From contig CAKMRJ010005634.1 in assembly GCA_928212115.1 (NCBI GenBank), forward strand, positions 174,396,845 through 174,460,844: DNA of 64,000 bases, given 5' to 3'. The notes under the pieces are model-generated. The model had not been told where the DNA came from and made no database searches. It saw only the letters and a list, made by a program, of their open reading frames with translations. A program made the translations under genes and the position numbers. This document shows positions 34,603 to 46,018 of the stretch, piece by piece. Source of the DNA: Lactuca virosa. Taxonomy: Eukaryota > Streptophyta > Magnoliopsida > Asterales > Asteraceae. Numbering within the stretch: the stretch's first letter is position 1; each line of letters begins with the position of its first letter.

Positions 34603-36226
34603 CATTTTTAGCCCAATTTAGATAAAAATGGCATTTTCGGCCCACTTTTTGTAAAAACGACATTTTAGGCCCAAATCAAAATAAAGTGACAATTTCAGCC
34701 CATAAAACCGTAAAATTTCATTTTTTGCTCAAATTTGTGTAAAATGACAATTTATTCCATAAAAACCATAAATTTACAACTTAAGCCCAAAGAAACCGTG
34801 AAGGCCCACATTAAAGCCCATTATACGAAAATTTACACTTTTGGCCCTTTTAAAACTATGATTATCATAAAGAACCACTTTTATGTATATATGACTCTTT
34901 TAGTCCATGTAAAACCGTAAGTTTCATAAAACTTCATTCTTTTTGTTTATTTGTCAAAAATGGTCCCTTTACAAGATTTTGTTTAGTTTTTCAACATTCT
35001 TAACATGTTTAACACTTTCATCTTTATGGTGAGTTGTATAAAGTGTTTTAGTTCACATATATTGTCGAGATCTATGAAGTTCTTCACATAATCACAACAT
35101 ATAACTCAGAAAACACACATAAACATGCACAAATACATAGATCCAGCACATAAGCAACTTGTATCCTCCCCCAAAACATAGTAAAACCGAAAACAAGGGG
35201 TATGAACTCACATTGGGGTTTGGATTCGGTTTTTGATGAAGAGATGAGAGGAGATGATGTTGTTTTCGGCCTTGAGTGCTTCTTTGGAAGGAGTTTCGAA
35301 CTTAGATGGTCCTAGGAAGCTAGAACACGAAATGAACCATGTAAAGGAGTGTTCTTAGCTTAAAAATGGAAATCAATGACTTATGTAAGATGACAACTTA
35401 CCAAGTAGATGATACTTATTGAAAAACACTTGGAATCCCACCCAAGATCACGAAAATGGAAAAGGAAATGACGGAGTTTCTCCTTGAACTTAAGAGGATT
35501 TGTGAGAGTGTTTGAATAATTTTGAAGTGAAATGTGGAGAGGGGGGGCTCGGTCGATAAGAAGAGAAGAGAGAGAGAGATCTTGAGGTGATGTTGCATGG
35601 AAATCCACCATGCAAAGGTTATATGTCACTTGCTAGATTAATCTCCTTTTCCCCCTTTTTTTTGTTAAGTGGGCCGAGAATGGGCTTAAAGAAAAATGGA
35701 GATGAATTGGTTTTGGGCCCTTCCTTAGTTTAGTTCGAATTTATGGAGTCCAATAATATTTTTCGGCCCATTGGGCCCTTTTTATGGATCTACGGCCCAA
35801 AGGTGGTGAAGGAATGGAGTTTACAACTCATTAGGGCTAATGAATCATTTATGGCCCAACATGGCCCATTAGAGATAAAATGAACTATTCTAGGCCCACA
35901 TGACCCAAAATGTTTTAGTTTCATGAATGTGGGTTTCATTAGAGCCCAAATAGGGTTCCTAGGCCCAAAGTAGTTAAATTGAGGGCTTATTGGTCCATTA
36001 GGCCCAATAAGAGAATCCTAGTCCATATTAACTTGAACCGGGATTTCTAGGGTTTTCAATCCATACGAGATGTATTGTATTAGGTTTTGAACTTAAATCA
36101 AGAGTTTGGATTCATATAGATGGTTTTGATTGAGCATAGAGTATGATTTTCACTTAGAGTGCATGCCTTACAATAGATGATGTTTACATGAGAATAGAAT
36201 TTCCTAGCTAAAAATGCTAGTTGTGA
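33215..36226 (-). repeat. G1 5' LTR
   Basis: It starts TGTCACACCCCC and ends TTGTGACA (plus strand), 3012 bp. It is nearly identical to 20685-23640 but has an extra ~65 bases near 33686-33790 and a shorter TA run (34543-34601). It is dense in GGCCCA motifs at 34205-34440 and 35660-36010. Confidence 0.9.
34543..34601. repeat. (TA)n microsatellite in G1 5' LTR
   Basis: A pure TA run at the equivalent site to 21912-22002. Confidence 0.95.
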
Positions 36227-37587
36227 CATATAACGAGGACACCGACCTAACCAGGTCACTAAGCATAAGCATATCACCATCCTAACTACCAGGATGTAAT
36301 CAGTAAACATATCATTCCCTAATCCAGATACAAACCATAAAGTGTCGGCCTTGGTGCCTTAGACCCTATTGATATAGTGAGGATAACTCACCTCACACTG
36401 TCGTCTCGAAGATAAACTCAAATTCTCAGATCGCCGACACAACTCCACCACCTATATCCACCATAGAACCATGCTTGTAAATTTCCAATTTTCCCAAAAT
36501 GTCCCCAGAAGTCAACTGGTCAACCTTTGGTCAAAGTCAAAGTCATCGGTTAAGGTCAACAATCCATGTTGACCTCAACTCGTCGAGTACCCTCAGCTAC
36601 TCGTCGAGTTCCTTGCATAACTCGCCAACTCGCCGAGTCACTAGATTGACTCGTCGAGTTCCTAAGGTTTGCGGTCGTGAACTCCTTGGCCGACTCTTCG
36701 AGTTTTCCCCTTGCCACTCGCCAAGTTCATACATGTCCAAAGGTTGGGAAAACCCTAGCCGACTCGCCGAGTCACTCATCTGACTCACCGAGCTCACGAC
36801 AATCTTCATCGGACTCGCCGAGTTGACCATGAAACTCGTCGAGTCCCTTCAGTCCTTCATCCATACATATTCTTTTTAAGCCATGCTAAGGTTCCATATT
36901 GTAGATCCAGCTTCCCAAGGCATGTTTATCACGTAAAGTTGAAAACTTTACGTGCATGCAAAGCTCTTAAGTCTCAAAATGACAAAACCAAGCTTGTAAA
37001 GAAGTCTCACACTTGAGGGAAGGTCCATACTTGACAAAGCTGACACTTTACGGACCTAGAGACCCGGGAGAGCTCAGATTTGAAGTTGCAACTTCAAATT
37101 TTAGCTCAACCACAAGAAAAGCTTCCTAAAATCCACCCAAATGAGATTTGATATGAAATGAGGCCAAGATAACAACTTAATACCTTCCAAAGGATGCCAA
37201 CTGAGGTAGATCTCTGATTCCCACAAGTCCCTTGCTTCTTATCACTTGTTCCCCAAGCTTTTCTCACCAAAAATCCTTCTTCAAAGCTTAAGAAACACAA
37301 ATGGAGTACACTCACACGAGTTAGGGTTTTTGGAGTATCAAGAGCTGTAAAAGGGAGGCTGGGGAGGCCAATGATCCTTTAAATAGGGTGCAAAACCCCG
37401 GAAATTAGGATTTCATCCTCCAGCTCCTACTCGTCGAGTCCCTACTTGGACTCGGCGAGTAGGTCACTTAAACATGTGGACTAACCCGCTGCTACTCGAC
37501 GAGTCGGGCAACCAACTCGTCGAGTAGACCTTGAAATCAAGAAAAATCTTATATTAAAAATCAATACCTGAGAATCGGGGCGTTACA
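36227..37587 (-). repeat. Proximal part of the E2 3' LTR (right piece)
   Basis: The right edge CGTTACA at 37581-37587 is the LTR start on the minus strand (TGTAACGCC), preceded on that strand by the polypurine-like GTGAGGGAGAAT. It contains two clusters of ACTCGYCGAGT palindromes (36577-36850 and 37430-37525). The left edge is cut by G1. Confidence 0.75.
36577..36850. repeat. ACTCGNCGAGT palindrome cluster
   Basis: About a dozen copies of the 11-base palindrome-like motif ACTCG(T/C)CGAGT or one-off variants occur in 270 bases. A second small cluster lies at 37430-37525. Confidence 0.85.
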
Positions 37588-37681
37588 ATTCTCCCTCACT
37601 TGAACTAGACTTTGCCTCGAAGTCTGCCACGGTGAACAACTCCGTATAGTGCTCCATCATTTCCGCCTCCGGCTCCCACGT

Positions 37682-40600
37682 CTACTCAGATCCCCTCCGA
37701 TGCTCCCACTGTACCTTCACCAAAGGTATCTCCTTGTTCCACAGAACTTTCATCCTCCTCTCCAGTATGGCCACATGCCTCTCCACGTAATTCAGGCGTT
37801 CATCGACCTGAATATCATCTAACGACACCACTGCCTCCTGATCCATAATGCACTTTCGCAACTGCGAAACGTGGAAAGTGTTGTGGATTCGGCTAAGCTC
37901 CTCCGGTAACTCTAGCCTGTATGCCACCTTGCCAACCCTGGCAATGATCCTGAACGGCCCAATGTAACGGGGACCCAATTTCCCCCTCTTCCTGAAGCGG
38001 ATCACACCCTTCCAGGGTGAGACCTTCAGGAGTAACATATCACCCACCTGAAATTCTAACTCAGATCGGCGTCTGTCGGCGTAACTTTTCTGCCGACTCT
38101 GAGCGATCTACAGTCACTGCCTAATCTGCTGAATCTTCTCGGTAGTCTGCAAGACTACCTCCATCTGTCCCATCACCCGGTGTCCGACCTCACCCCAACA
38201 AACCGGGGTGCGACATCTCCGCCCATACAATCGCTCGAAAGGCGGGGCGCCAATGATGGAATGATAGCTGTTGTTATAGGAAAACTCTGCAAGGAGTAGG
38301 TGGGAATCCCAGCTCCCACCGAAATCTATCACATACGCCCTCAACATATCCTCGAAGGTCTGAATGGTCTGCTCGCTCTGACCTTCGGTCTGCGGATGAA
38401 ATGTTGTGCTAAAGTGCAGTCGCGTGCCCAGTTCCTCGTGGAACTTCTGCCAGAAATGGGAGGTAAATCTAACATCCCGGTCGGAAACAATGGAGACCGG
38501 AACCCCATGGCTAGCGACGATCTCGCGGACGTACATGTCGGACAACTTCTCGGCCGACAAACTCTCCCGTATAGCCAAGAAATGGGCACTCTTGGTGAAT
38601 CGATCCACGATGACCCATATTTCATCAAATCCCTTCGCCGTCCTCGGCAGCTTGGTAATGAAGTCCATCGTGATCTGTTCCCATTTCCATATGGGAATCT
38701 CTAGAGGTTGCAGCATGTCATGCGGCCTCTGATGCTCGGCCTTGACCATCCTACATGTCAATCTCGACATACCAAGCGATTTCTCGCTTCATACATGGCC
38801 ACCAGTAACTCAAACTCAGGTCTCGGTACATCTTGGTGGCCCCCGAGTGAATAGAGAAGTGAGACTTATGAGCCTCCTCCATGACTATCTGTCTGACCCC
38901 ACCAGACATCGAAACCCATACCCGACCGCATCGGGTCAATAATCCCCGGCTGTCCAGCACAAACCGGGTGTTCTCGCCCTTGATCCTCTCCAACTTCCAG
39001 TTCTCCGGTCGCATGCCCTCCACATGAGCATCCTTGATCAAACTCACTAGCGGATAATCCACCGCTATCCTCATACATATCGCTGGGGTGGAAGACCCAG
39101 TTGACTTGCGGCTCAAGGCGTCCTCGACCACATTCGCTTTACCGGGGTGGTAAAGGATCTCGCAATCATAGTCCTTGACTACATCCAGCCACCTGCGCTG
39201 CCTCATATTCAGATTCGGCTGATCCATGATGTGTCTCAAACTCTTGTGATCCGTGTATATAGTACAATTGACCCGATATAAATAATGTCTCCATATCTTG
39301 AGAGTGAACACCACTGCTCCCAGCTCCAAATCATGCGTAGGGTATCTAGTCTCATACGACTTCAGCTGCCACGATGCGTAAGATATCACCCATCCTCTCT
39401 GCATGAGGACTGCCCCTAAACCTGTGATGGATGCATCACATAACACCACAAAATCCTCCACTCCTTCCGGGAGTGTCAAGAGTGGAGCCTCGCACAAACG
39501 CTGACGGAGAATCTCAAACGCCTTTTGCTGCTCGGGGCCCACCGTAAATCCACCCCTTCCTCGTCAGACGGGTGAGGGGTACTGTAATCTTGGAGAAATC
39601 CCGAATCAATCTCTGATAGTACCCTGCTAATCCCAGAAAACTCCTGATGTCCGAAGGAGACCTCGGTACCTCCCACTGCATGACTGCCTCGATCTTGGCC
39701 GGGTCGACCAAAATCCCATCCTGACTAACGAGATGCCCGAGAAACTAGACCTCTCGTAACCAAAAATCACACTTCGAGAACTTGGCATACAACCATTCTC
39801 GTCTCATAACTCCCAACAACTCCCTGAGGTCCTCCTCTTGCTGCTCTCGGGTCTTGGAATATACCAAGATATCATCAATAAACACTATGACCGAGCGATC
39901 AAGCATCGGTCTGCAGACCCGATTCATCAGGTCCATGAATACTGCTGGTGCGTTGGTGAGCCCAAATGGCATCACCACAAACTCGTTATTACCATAACGT
40001 GTCTGAAACGCGGTCTTCTCCACGTCCTCCTCTCTGACCCGGACCTGATGATACCCCGATCTCAAATCAATCTTGGAGAACCAAGATGCACCCTGCAACT
40101 GATCAAAGAGATCATCTATCCTCTGGAGTGGATAACGGTTCTTCACCGTCAACTTGTCCAACTCCCTATAATCAATGAACATCTGGTGCGATCCGTCCTT
40201 CTTCCTGACGAAGTGGATCGGTGCTCCCCATGGAGAACTGCTAGGTCGAATGAACTGCTTGCCCAACAGTTCCTGCAACTGCGATGACAGCTCCTGCATC
40301 TCAGGTGGAGCCAACCGGTACGGCGCCTTGGCGATAGGGGCCACTCCCGGCACCAGGTCGATCCGGAACTCGACCTGCCTCTCTGGAGGTACCCCTGGCA
40401 ACTCCTCCGGAAACACGTCAGCAAACTCTCTGACCACTGGAACCTCTGAAATTGGAGTCTAACCTCTAACCCGTGTATCCACCACATACGCTAGATAACC
40501 CGCACACCCGTGCTGAATATACTGCCTAGCCCTGGCAGCTGAACAAAACCCTAATCCCACTCTGGTGCCCTCGCCATATACAATCAGTTCTCCCCCACTT

Positions 40601-40929
40601 GGGGTTCGAACTACCACCCACCGACCCTCAAAATCAATCATGACACCAAACCGACTAAGCCAATCTATCCCTACAATCACGCATCACTCCCCCATGGGGA
40701 TCAGAATCAAATCTATCAGAAAGGACACTCCGAAAATCTCCAACTCACATCCTCGGTAGACTGAATAAGCATATACCCCGTGTTCGTTGGCGATAGAGAC
40801 TCGCAACGGACACTCTAGCTCGCCTACTGGCACACTGAACTCCCTACTGAATGACTGAGATACGAACGACCGACTCGCCCCCCGAGTCAAATAAAACCAA
40901 CGCAGGTAATGAGTTCACTAAAAATGTAC
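37682..40929 (-). pseudogene. E2 pol, broken
   Basis: Minus-strand pieces: protease, with one extra G in its DSG run near 40885 that shifts the frame and a premature stop just before CVIVGIDWLSRFG; RT (40437-39745) with VIVFIDDILVYS; connection and RNase H (39711-38890) with DASITGLGAVL and TDHKSLRH, frame-shifted near 39540; integrase (38770-38114) with ITMDF, VSDRD and GQSEQTIQ; and tail PRYIGPFRIIARVGKVAYRLELP (38047-37682). The integrase DD-E residues appear present but the polyprotein is interrupted at least six times. Confidence 0.88.
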
Positions 40930-40996
40930 CTAATCACAGGTACAACAGATAAGCATAAAACAAATATAATAAATGAAATAAAGGATAGAAACATAC
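40930..40996 (-). other. Intron-like spacer between E2 gag and pol (67 nt)
   Basis: On the minus strand it begins GTATGTTTC after GTTGCTG and ends GATTAG before GTACATTTTTAGTG. It is AT-rich (mostly T). Position, donor and acceptor match the 64-nt spacer of E3, and the length is again one more than a multiple of 3. Confidence 0.65.
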
Positions 40997-43900
40997 CAGC
41001 AACCACATCCGGTGTTGCCCTGGCCTCCTCTGCTGTAAGCTGGAAGGCACGCACCTGAGCCTTCGGAGGCTATGCCTTGAATGGCCTGCCATCCGGAATC
41101 CTCAATGTAGCCGGCACTGGAGCCTGCGCCTGCCTGGCTGCGAGCTGTAGACAGTTGGTCTTCATGTGACCAACCTGATGACAGTGATAACATATCCTCA
41201 TATCTGGTGCAGGGGATGTCTGGCGACAGTCCTAGCATAGTTCCCCTCCTTTCCACACTTGTGGCACCCACTACCCGTCCGAAAAACTCAAGAATGACCC
41301 TTGCCGCACTTTCCACAAGTATGGCTCTGCTGACCCCCAGTCCTAGAATCAGCGGTCTTAGACTGCTTCGGCGCCGGCTGCGACTGCGCCGGGGCCTGCC
41401 GCTGCTCCCTCAACTGCATCTCAATCTCCAACTCACGCCGGCTAGCAGCCTCCTGCAACTCCAGAAGAGTATCACATCGCTGGGTAGACACAAACTGACG
41501 GATGTCAGTCTTGAGCATGCTCATATAACGGGTCATCTGAGCCTGCTCGGAAGCAAACTCTGGGCAGAACATCGCCCTCTCTGTGAACATGCGAGTGATC
41601 TCCGTCACCGACTCCCCATCCTGCCTCAAACTCAAAAACTCTTGTGACAACCGTTCCCACTCGACCCGTGGAATGTATCGGCTCCGGAACATATCCCTGA
41701 ACTGCTCCCAAGTAACAACAGCTCTCTGATCATCAGAGTACGACCCAGTCGCCAATCTCCACCAGTCCTTGGCCCCGGACTGTGACATCCCCTAATTTCT
41801 CGGCCAGAAAAGACCGATTTAATTTATTCTTTTAAAATAAAATCAGAGTAATCTTTTTAAAAGATGTTGCGGAATTCGTCCCCAAAACAAAATATGATAA
41901 AATTTTATCAAAACCTTTCTTAAAGAAATATATATTTTCATTTTATATCAAAACCTCGGGATGTCATGTTCCGATACAGCTCAAAAGCATAAACAAGACA
42001 TTATAAGCCTTACAACAGTTATTTACAACTACTGACCTATAATCCAAAAATCTCTCATCATCATCCGACTATGCTCGGGGTCCACTACCTGTAATACAAA
42101 AATCTGAGTGGGTCAGGCTTGGGAGCCTGGTGAGCATATAGGGTTTTCAACCCACAAATAATAATAAATTTATTAAATTCATCAACCAACAATAACCCTG
42201 ATTACCCATTCCCGTTATCCTCACTTTACGTCCCTAAACACCTATCACAAGGGACCTAGCCTAAGGATTATCATCGGGAGGGACACTACTACTAAGGGGA
42301 CTCCTTAGACATATATTTCCTAAAGGCAACCATGAGGGGGATGGAGTACACCAATGAACATATAGTTCACCGACACCTACAGGTTGCGAACCTGCTAGCG
42401 TTCCACTGGACTGTTTAGAAAGGTCCGTGGTCGTCATCTATACTCCGCTAGATGACTACAACAACAAAAACAACATCGAGGCCTCTCGTCATTTTTAACA
42501 CAGATCGACTATTTCGTCTACCCATGTTTTACCCAACATATTTGTAGATAAAAATACATATACAGTTTAAAACTTGTATAAAGCATCTATTCAGCAGTCA
42601 TCTCAAATAAACAATTAATTACACATAGCACGTATTTTATGGAAAATACTTCATATCTATGTGTAAGATGAAAGTGACTATACACTCACTTGATTTAATG
42701 ATAATCGGGCAGCACTTCGTTTCCTAAAACAATCGTTTCTAATAAAACCGGGGGTTTTAATGAGAAACCGGGCTTTGCGAGGGTTGGGCTTCAAAACCGA
42801 AAAGATAAATTTCTCGGGCTCTTCAGGCTCTTCGGGACGTGTTTCGGGTGTTTGGTATAATACCGGGGCTTTGGGGGAAGTTGGAATGGAAGAAATATGG
42901 GTTTAGGGGTGAAATATGGCACTTTTCCAAAATATACCCAGGAGGTCTCGCACCCTTCTATTTATAGGGGAGGCTTCGGAACGAGGGGGAGGATAAGTGA
43001 ACACGCGGCTCGCAGGCGAGGATACAGGTGGCGGCTTCTAATTGGACCGAGGTCTAGGGTGCGAGGGGGGAAGAGGTGGCGCGCCTGCGAGGCTCGGACA
43101 CGCAAGGAGGGCCCGTGTCGGACGCCCATTGGACCGCGCTTCGGATCTGCCACCGGTGCGAGGCGTGTCGAGTCCTTACTGGGCCGCACCTTTGGTCGAA
43201 TCAGCAACGAGCACGTGGGGGACACGAGGCGGCCTGCGAGCGAGGGTGATGTGGCCGAAGTCTGACCATGCGAAATTTCTCGGATTTTGGGATTTTCTCG
43301 ATTTTTGTGTCCCGAACTTCTAAAATCCATATCTTTCGCATACGGGCTCCGTTTTTTACGTTCTTTATATGCACGCGTAGGTAAAATTATGCTCTACAAC
43401 TTTCGTTTAGACTTCGTCGGCTAATTTTAACTTTAATTTTTATATTATTATTTTTAACAGACCGAGACAGGAAAATCCGTTAAAAATTCATAACTTCTTC
43501 ATCCGACGTCCGTTTTCGTCTGTCTTTTTACCGTTGTACTACTATTGACGAGACCTTCGATTCTCATTTAGGTTGTGTTGGATAAAACTCACTCGATCTA
43601 AAATTCGAGTTTTTAGCTGTCTACTGCTAAACTGAAACTTAAAAAAAATCATAACTTCCTCATACGAAGTCAGATTTGGGCGTTCTTTTTATACATACTC
43701 TCGGTTTAACGAACACTAAGACTTTCATTTAGATTACCAAGGCTAAAAATTAGTGTATCAAAAACTCACTTTTTACGTCATTCGGCGCCGTGCGGGTTTT
43801 GTCGCGGAACTTCGACATGTCATAACTTCTTCGTTATAACTCGAATTTCGGTATTCTTTATATATCCGGAATCCTTGTCATGACCACTACAACTTTCTTA

Positions 43901-44570
43901 ATAGATATCGGCTGTATCTAATATTTATTTTCGACGCTTATTTTTATTCTTAATTAATTAATTCCTAATAATTAAGCATAAAACACATAATTCACATAAT
44001 ATTCACATAATTCCTCTTTATTTCTTCAAAATGAGTTACAAAGGTTGACCTAGAATATTACATCATCATTAATGCCTATCGTAGAAACACGGGCGTTGCA
44101 CGGACCTTAGGAGGTTCAGAGCACACCTGACCTTCTGGTCAGTAGGACACGAGCAATTAAAGAAACACCCCTCCACATCTGAAACCCACCTCATAGCCTT
44201 GATGGGGTCCTGAGTTCCATCAAAAGTAGGGGGCTTCGTGTTATCGAAGTCCCTGTACTGGAAGCCCCGAGTGGCTCCTACTCCCCCCTGCCGTTGTTAC
44301 AGCCGATGCAGCGACAACCGTCTCTGCAAGGGCTGAGTATCGCTCGTCAAAGTACTTGATCATGGCGGTCTGAATAGACCCAAACATCTCCGGTAGCTGC
44401 GCCCGAAACAAAATGGCAACCTCATCATGCAGGATCTCTCGAATCCTGGCGTCTAACTCATCTATCCCCATTTGCACCACAGGCTCAGGTGCTGCTGGCC
44501 CCTCCTGGCCTCCGTCTCCGTCTCCTGATCCTGAACCGGATCCAGTCACAAAGCGTCTCGTTATCACCAT
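40997..44570 (-). pseudogene. E2 gag, split by a solo LTR
   Basis: The N-terminal part (44570-44106) starts MVITRRFVTGSGSG, has a frameshift near 44285 and includes FDGTQDPIKAMRWVSDVEG. It is broken within the codon series for LNLLRSGAKDWW by the insertion 41781-44100, and resumes with GAKDWWRLATGSY through the Gag core to about 41288. The zinc-knuckle region (CGKCGKG...) follows in shifted frames. The reading frame does not reach the intron-like spacer intact. Confidence 0.85.
41781..44100 (-). mobile_element. Solo Gypsy LTR inserted in E2 gag
   Basis: Plus-strand ends are TGTGACATCCCC and GGGCGTTGCA, flanked by a perfect 5-bp duplication CGGAC (41776-41780 and 44101-44105). It is 2320 bp with no internal genes. 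A GC-rich part (42950-43260) gives overlapping spurious frames on both strands. The right third matches the fragment 8171-8830 in inverse orientation. Confidence 0.88.
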
Positions 44571-44585
44571 TCTTAAACATACCAC

Positions 44586-45340
44586 AAAATATCAGATAAT
44601 CCACATAATAACTGGGAACCAACTCCCGACTAAACCCTAGGGGTTGTGACTTCCTTGATACACGTATGAGTCCTGTGTTTTCAGTAGTACGGGCCCATAC
44701 TACCTTCCACACCTACCCATATTTGTCTCAAGTATCACCACAACACCCGAACAATACACATGCACCTGGTGGTCGCTCAACCTCACCCCTAGAGGAAGGC
44801 TAACTGACTCACAACTGACCTATCGGCCTCATACAACCCACTCATCCATAAAACTTCCACCAACCCTGCAGCACTAGCGCATGCTAGCCATACATAACGT
44901 TGGACCCTATAGACTTTCGAATATCCGATCCTACCCTAAGTCCCTAATCGATAAGAACAAAACATAAGGCCAAATCAAGCATTCTCAGGCTATAAGATCT
45001 TAATTATGTACAGCCGTGATGCATACACAAGTAACTTATAGTAATTATGTCAATCTCATATAAAGAAACCCTAGGCTAGCAGGCATCACGTAATCAGGCA
45101 ATTCTATAATGCAATTCCTGAAGATCCCTAGCCTAGTACTAGCATGCTGTTCTAACATATCACAATATCAAATAATCATATGGTATTTTGGGGTCTACTT
45201 ACTGGCTCCGGGTGATCGTACACCCTGCATCCTCCTTTAATTATTTTGAAAACCTTTTTAAAAAAATTATTTAAAAAAAATCTTTTCCTTGATTTGAGAC
45301 TGGAGTCACACGAGTGTTCCTCCAATTCACTCAAACCAAT
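44586..45340 (-). other. E2 leader
   Basis: Untranslated sequence between the primer site and gag; no other ORF or structure noted. Confidence 0.7.
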
Positions 45341-45352
45341 GCTCTGATACTA
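45341..45352 (-). other. Primer-binding site of E2 (one mismatch)
   Basis: Element strand TAGTATCAGAGC, a single change from the canonical TGGTATCAGAGC. Confidence 0.8.
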
Positions 45353-45355
45353 ACT

Positions 45356-45786
45356 TGTAACACCCATAAAATTCATGCCAAATTTGAACCTTTAAAAACA
45401 TTTCAAAACCAATAAATCATTACAAACTTGTTTTCAAAATGTATCATATCAGAGTTTCCCACAAACATAAACAAAACAGGAGGAGTTATACGATCATGCC
45501 TTTGTCTTGCCGCGATCCCCTGATGTACCTGAAACAATAAACTGAAACTGTAAGCCCGAAAGCCTAGTGAATTACCCCCAAAATACCAACTCATATAACC
45601 ATAATCATATGATATCAACAAATACAAAACAACATGCATAATGAGCCTTCAGCCTGACTGGACCGCCTCGCAGGACCTACAGCCTATCTGGACCGCTCTC
45701 GAGCCTTCGGCATGACTGGACCGCCTCGCAGGGCTTGCAGCCTATCCGAACCGCTTGCCGGGTATGTTGGGCTAAAGCACAAAGCA
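45356..45786 (-). repeat. E2 5' LTR, truncated
   Basis: It starts TGTAACACCC and matches 8831-9118 for the first 290 bases. It then has a roughly 60-base unit repeated about twice (45646-45765) with CTGGACCGC...AGCCT phrases. The remainder is lost at 45786. Confidence 0.75.
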
Positions 45787-46018
45787 TGTGACAACCTGAA
45801 ATTTCTATCTTGTAAAGCCATTCAATTCAATCAAAGTTAGACTTGTTTCTGTTACCTTTTAGCCTTGCTAAGGGTTATTCTAGAAGTTTTAAGCATTGTA
45901 CACATAGGACTTAATGCTATGTATTGTGAGTAAGGAATTTATGAGTTTCAAATTGAGCCAAGATCATCCATCAGGGGATGTTTACGGCCCAAAGTAGGTT
46001 TACGGCTGTAAACCCAAG
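45787..46018 (+). repeat. Short LTR-like fragment
   Basis: It begins TGTGACAACCTG, like a Gypsy LTR start in plus orientation, and is cut by E3 at 46019. Confidence 0.4.

Larger units (their letters stand above)
20685..36226 (-). mobile_element. Gypsy G1, Tekay-like chromovirus with ~3 kb LTRs
   Basis: Nearly identical long LTRs at 20685-23640 (3', terminally truncated) and 33215-36226 (5') flank a minus-strand internal region. Its order is primer site, leader (with nested solo LTR), an extra ORF, gag, protease, RT, RNase H, integrase and chromodomain-like tail. All core genes carry stops or frameshifts. No target duplication remains because the left end is cut off against Copia A. Confidence 0.88.
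37588..45355 (-). mobile_element. E2 internal region (gag-pol), with nested solo LTR
   Basis: A minus-strand Gypsy interior bounded by a polypurine tract at 37588-37600 and a primer-binding site at 45341-45352. It is interrupted by the solo LTR 41781-44100. Its gene order matches E3. Confidence 0.88.
8831..45786 (-). mobile_element. Gypsy element E2, inferred full span including nested insertions
   Basis: Inferred span: 3' LTR split into 8831-9118 and 36227-37587, internal region 37588-45355, 5' LTR 45356-45786 (truncated). The two 3' LTR pieces sum to about 1650 bp, close to the complete 1755 bp LTR of the related E3. Copia A, Copia B and Gypsy G1 lie in the gap. Coding order and tail identify a Tekay-like chromovirus. 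The internal region is certain; joining the distant LTR piece to it is inference. Confidence 0.5.

Noticed and set aside
38300..41647. Plus-strand frames across E2
   Set aside because: Antisense shadows of the minus-strand gag-pol, as are similar frames across E3 (48446-52412) and G1.
42897..43330. Overlapping 93-122 codon frames on both strands
   Set aside because: GC-rich section of a solo LTR; frames on both strands with no recognisable motif point to composition, not coding.
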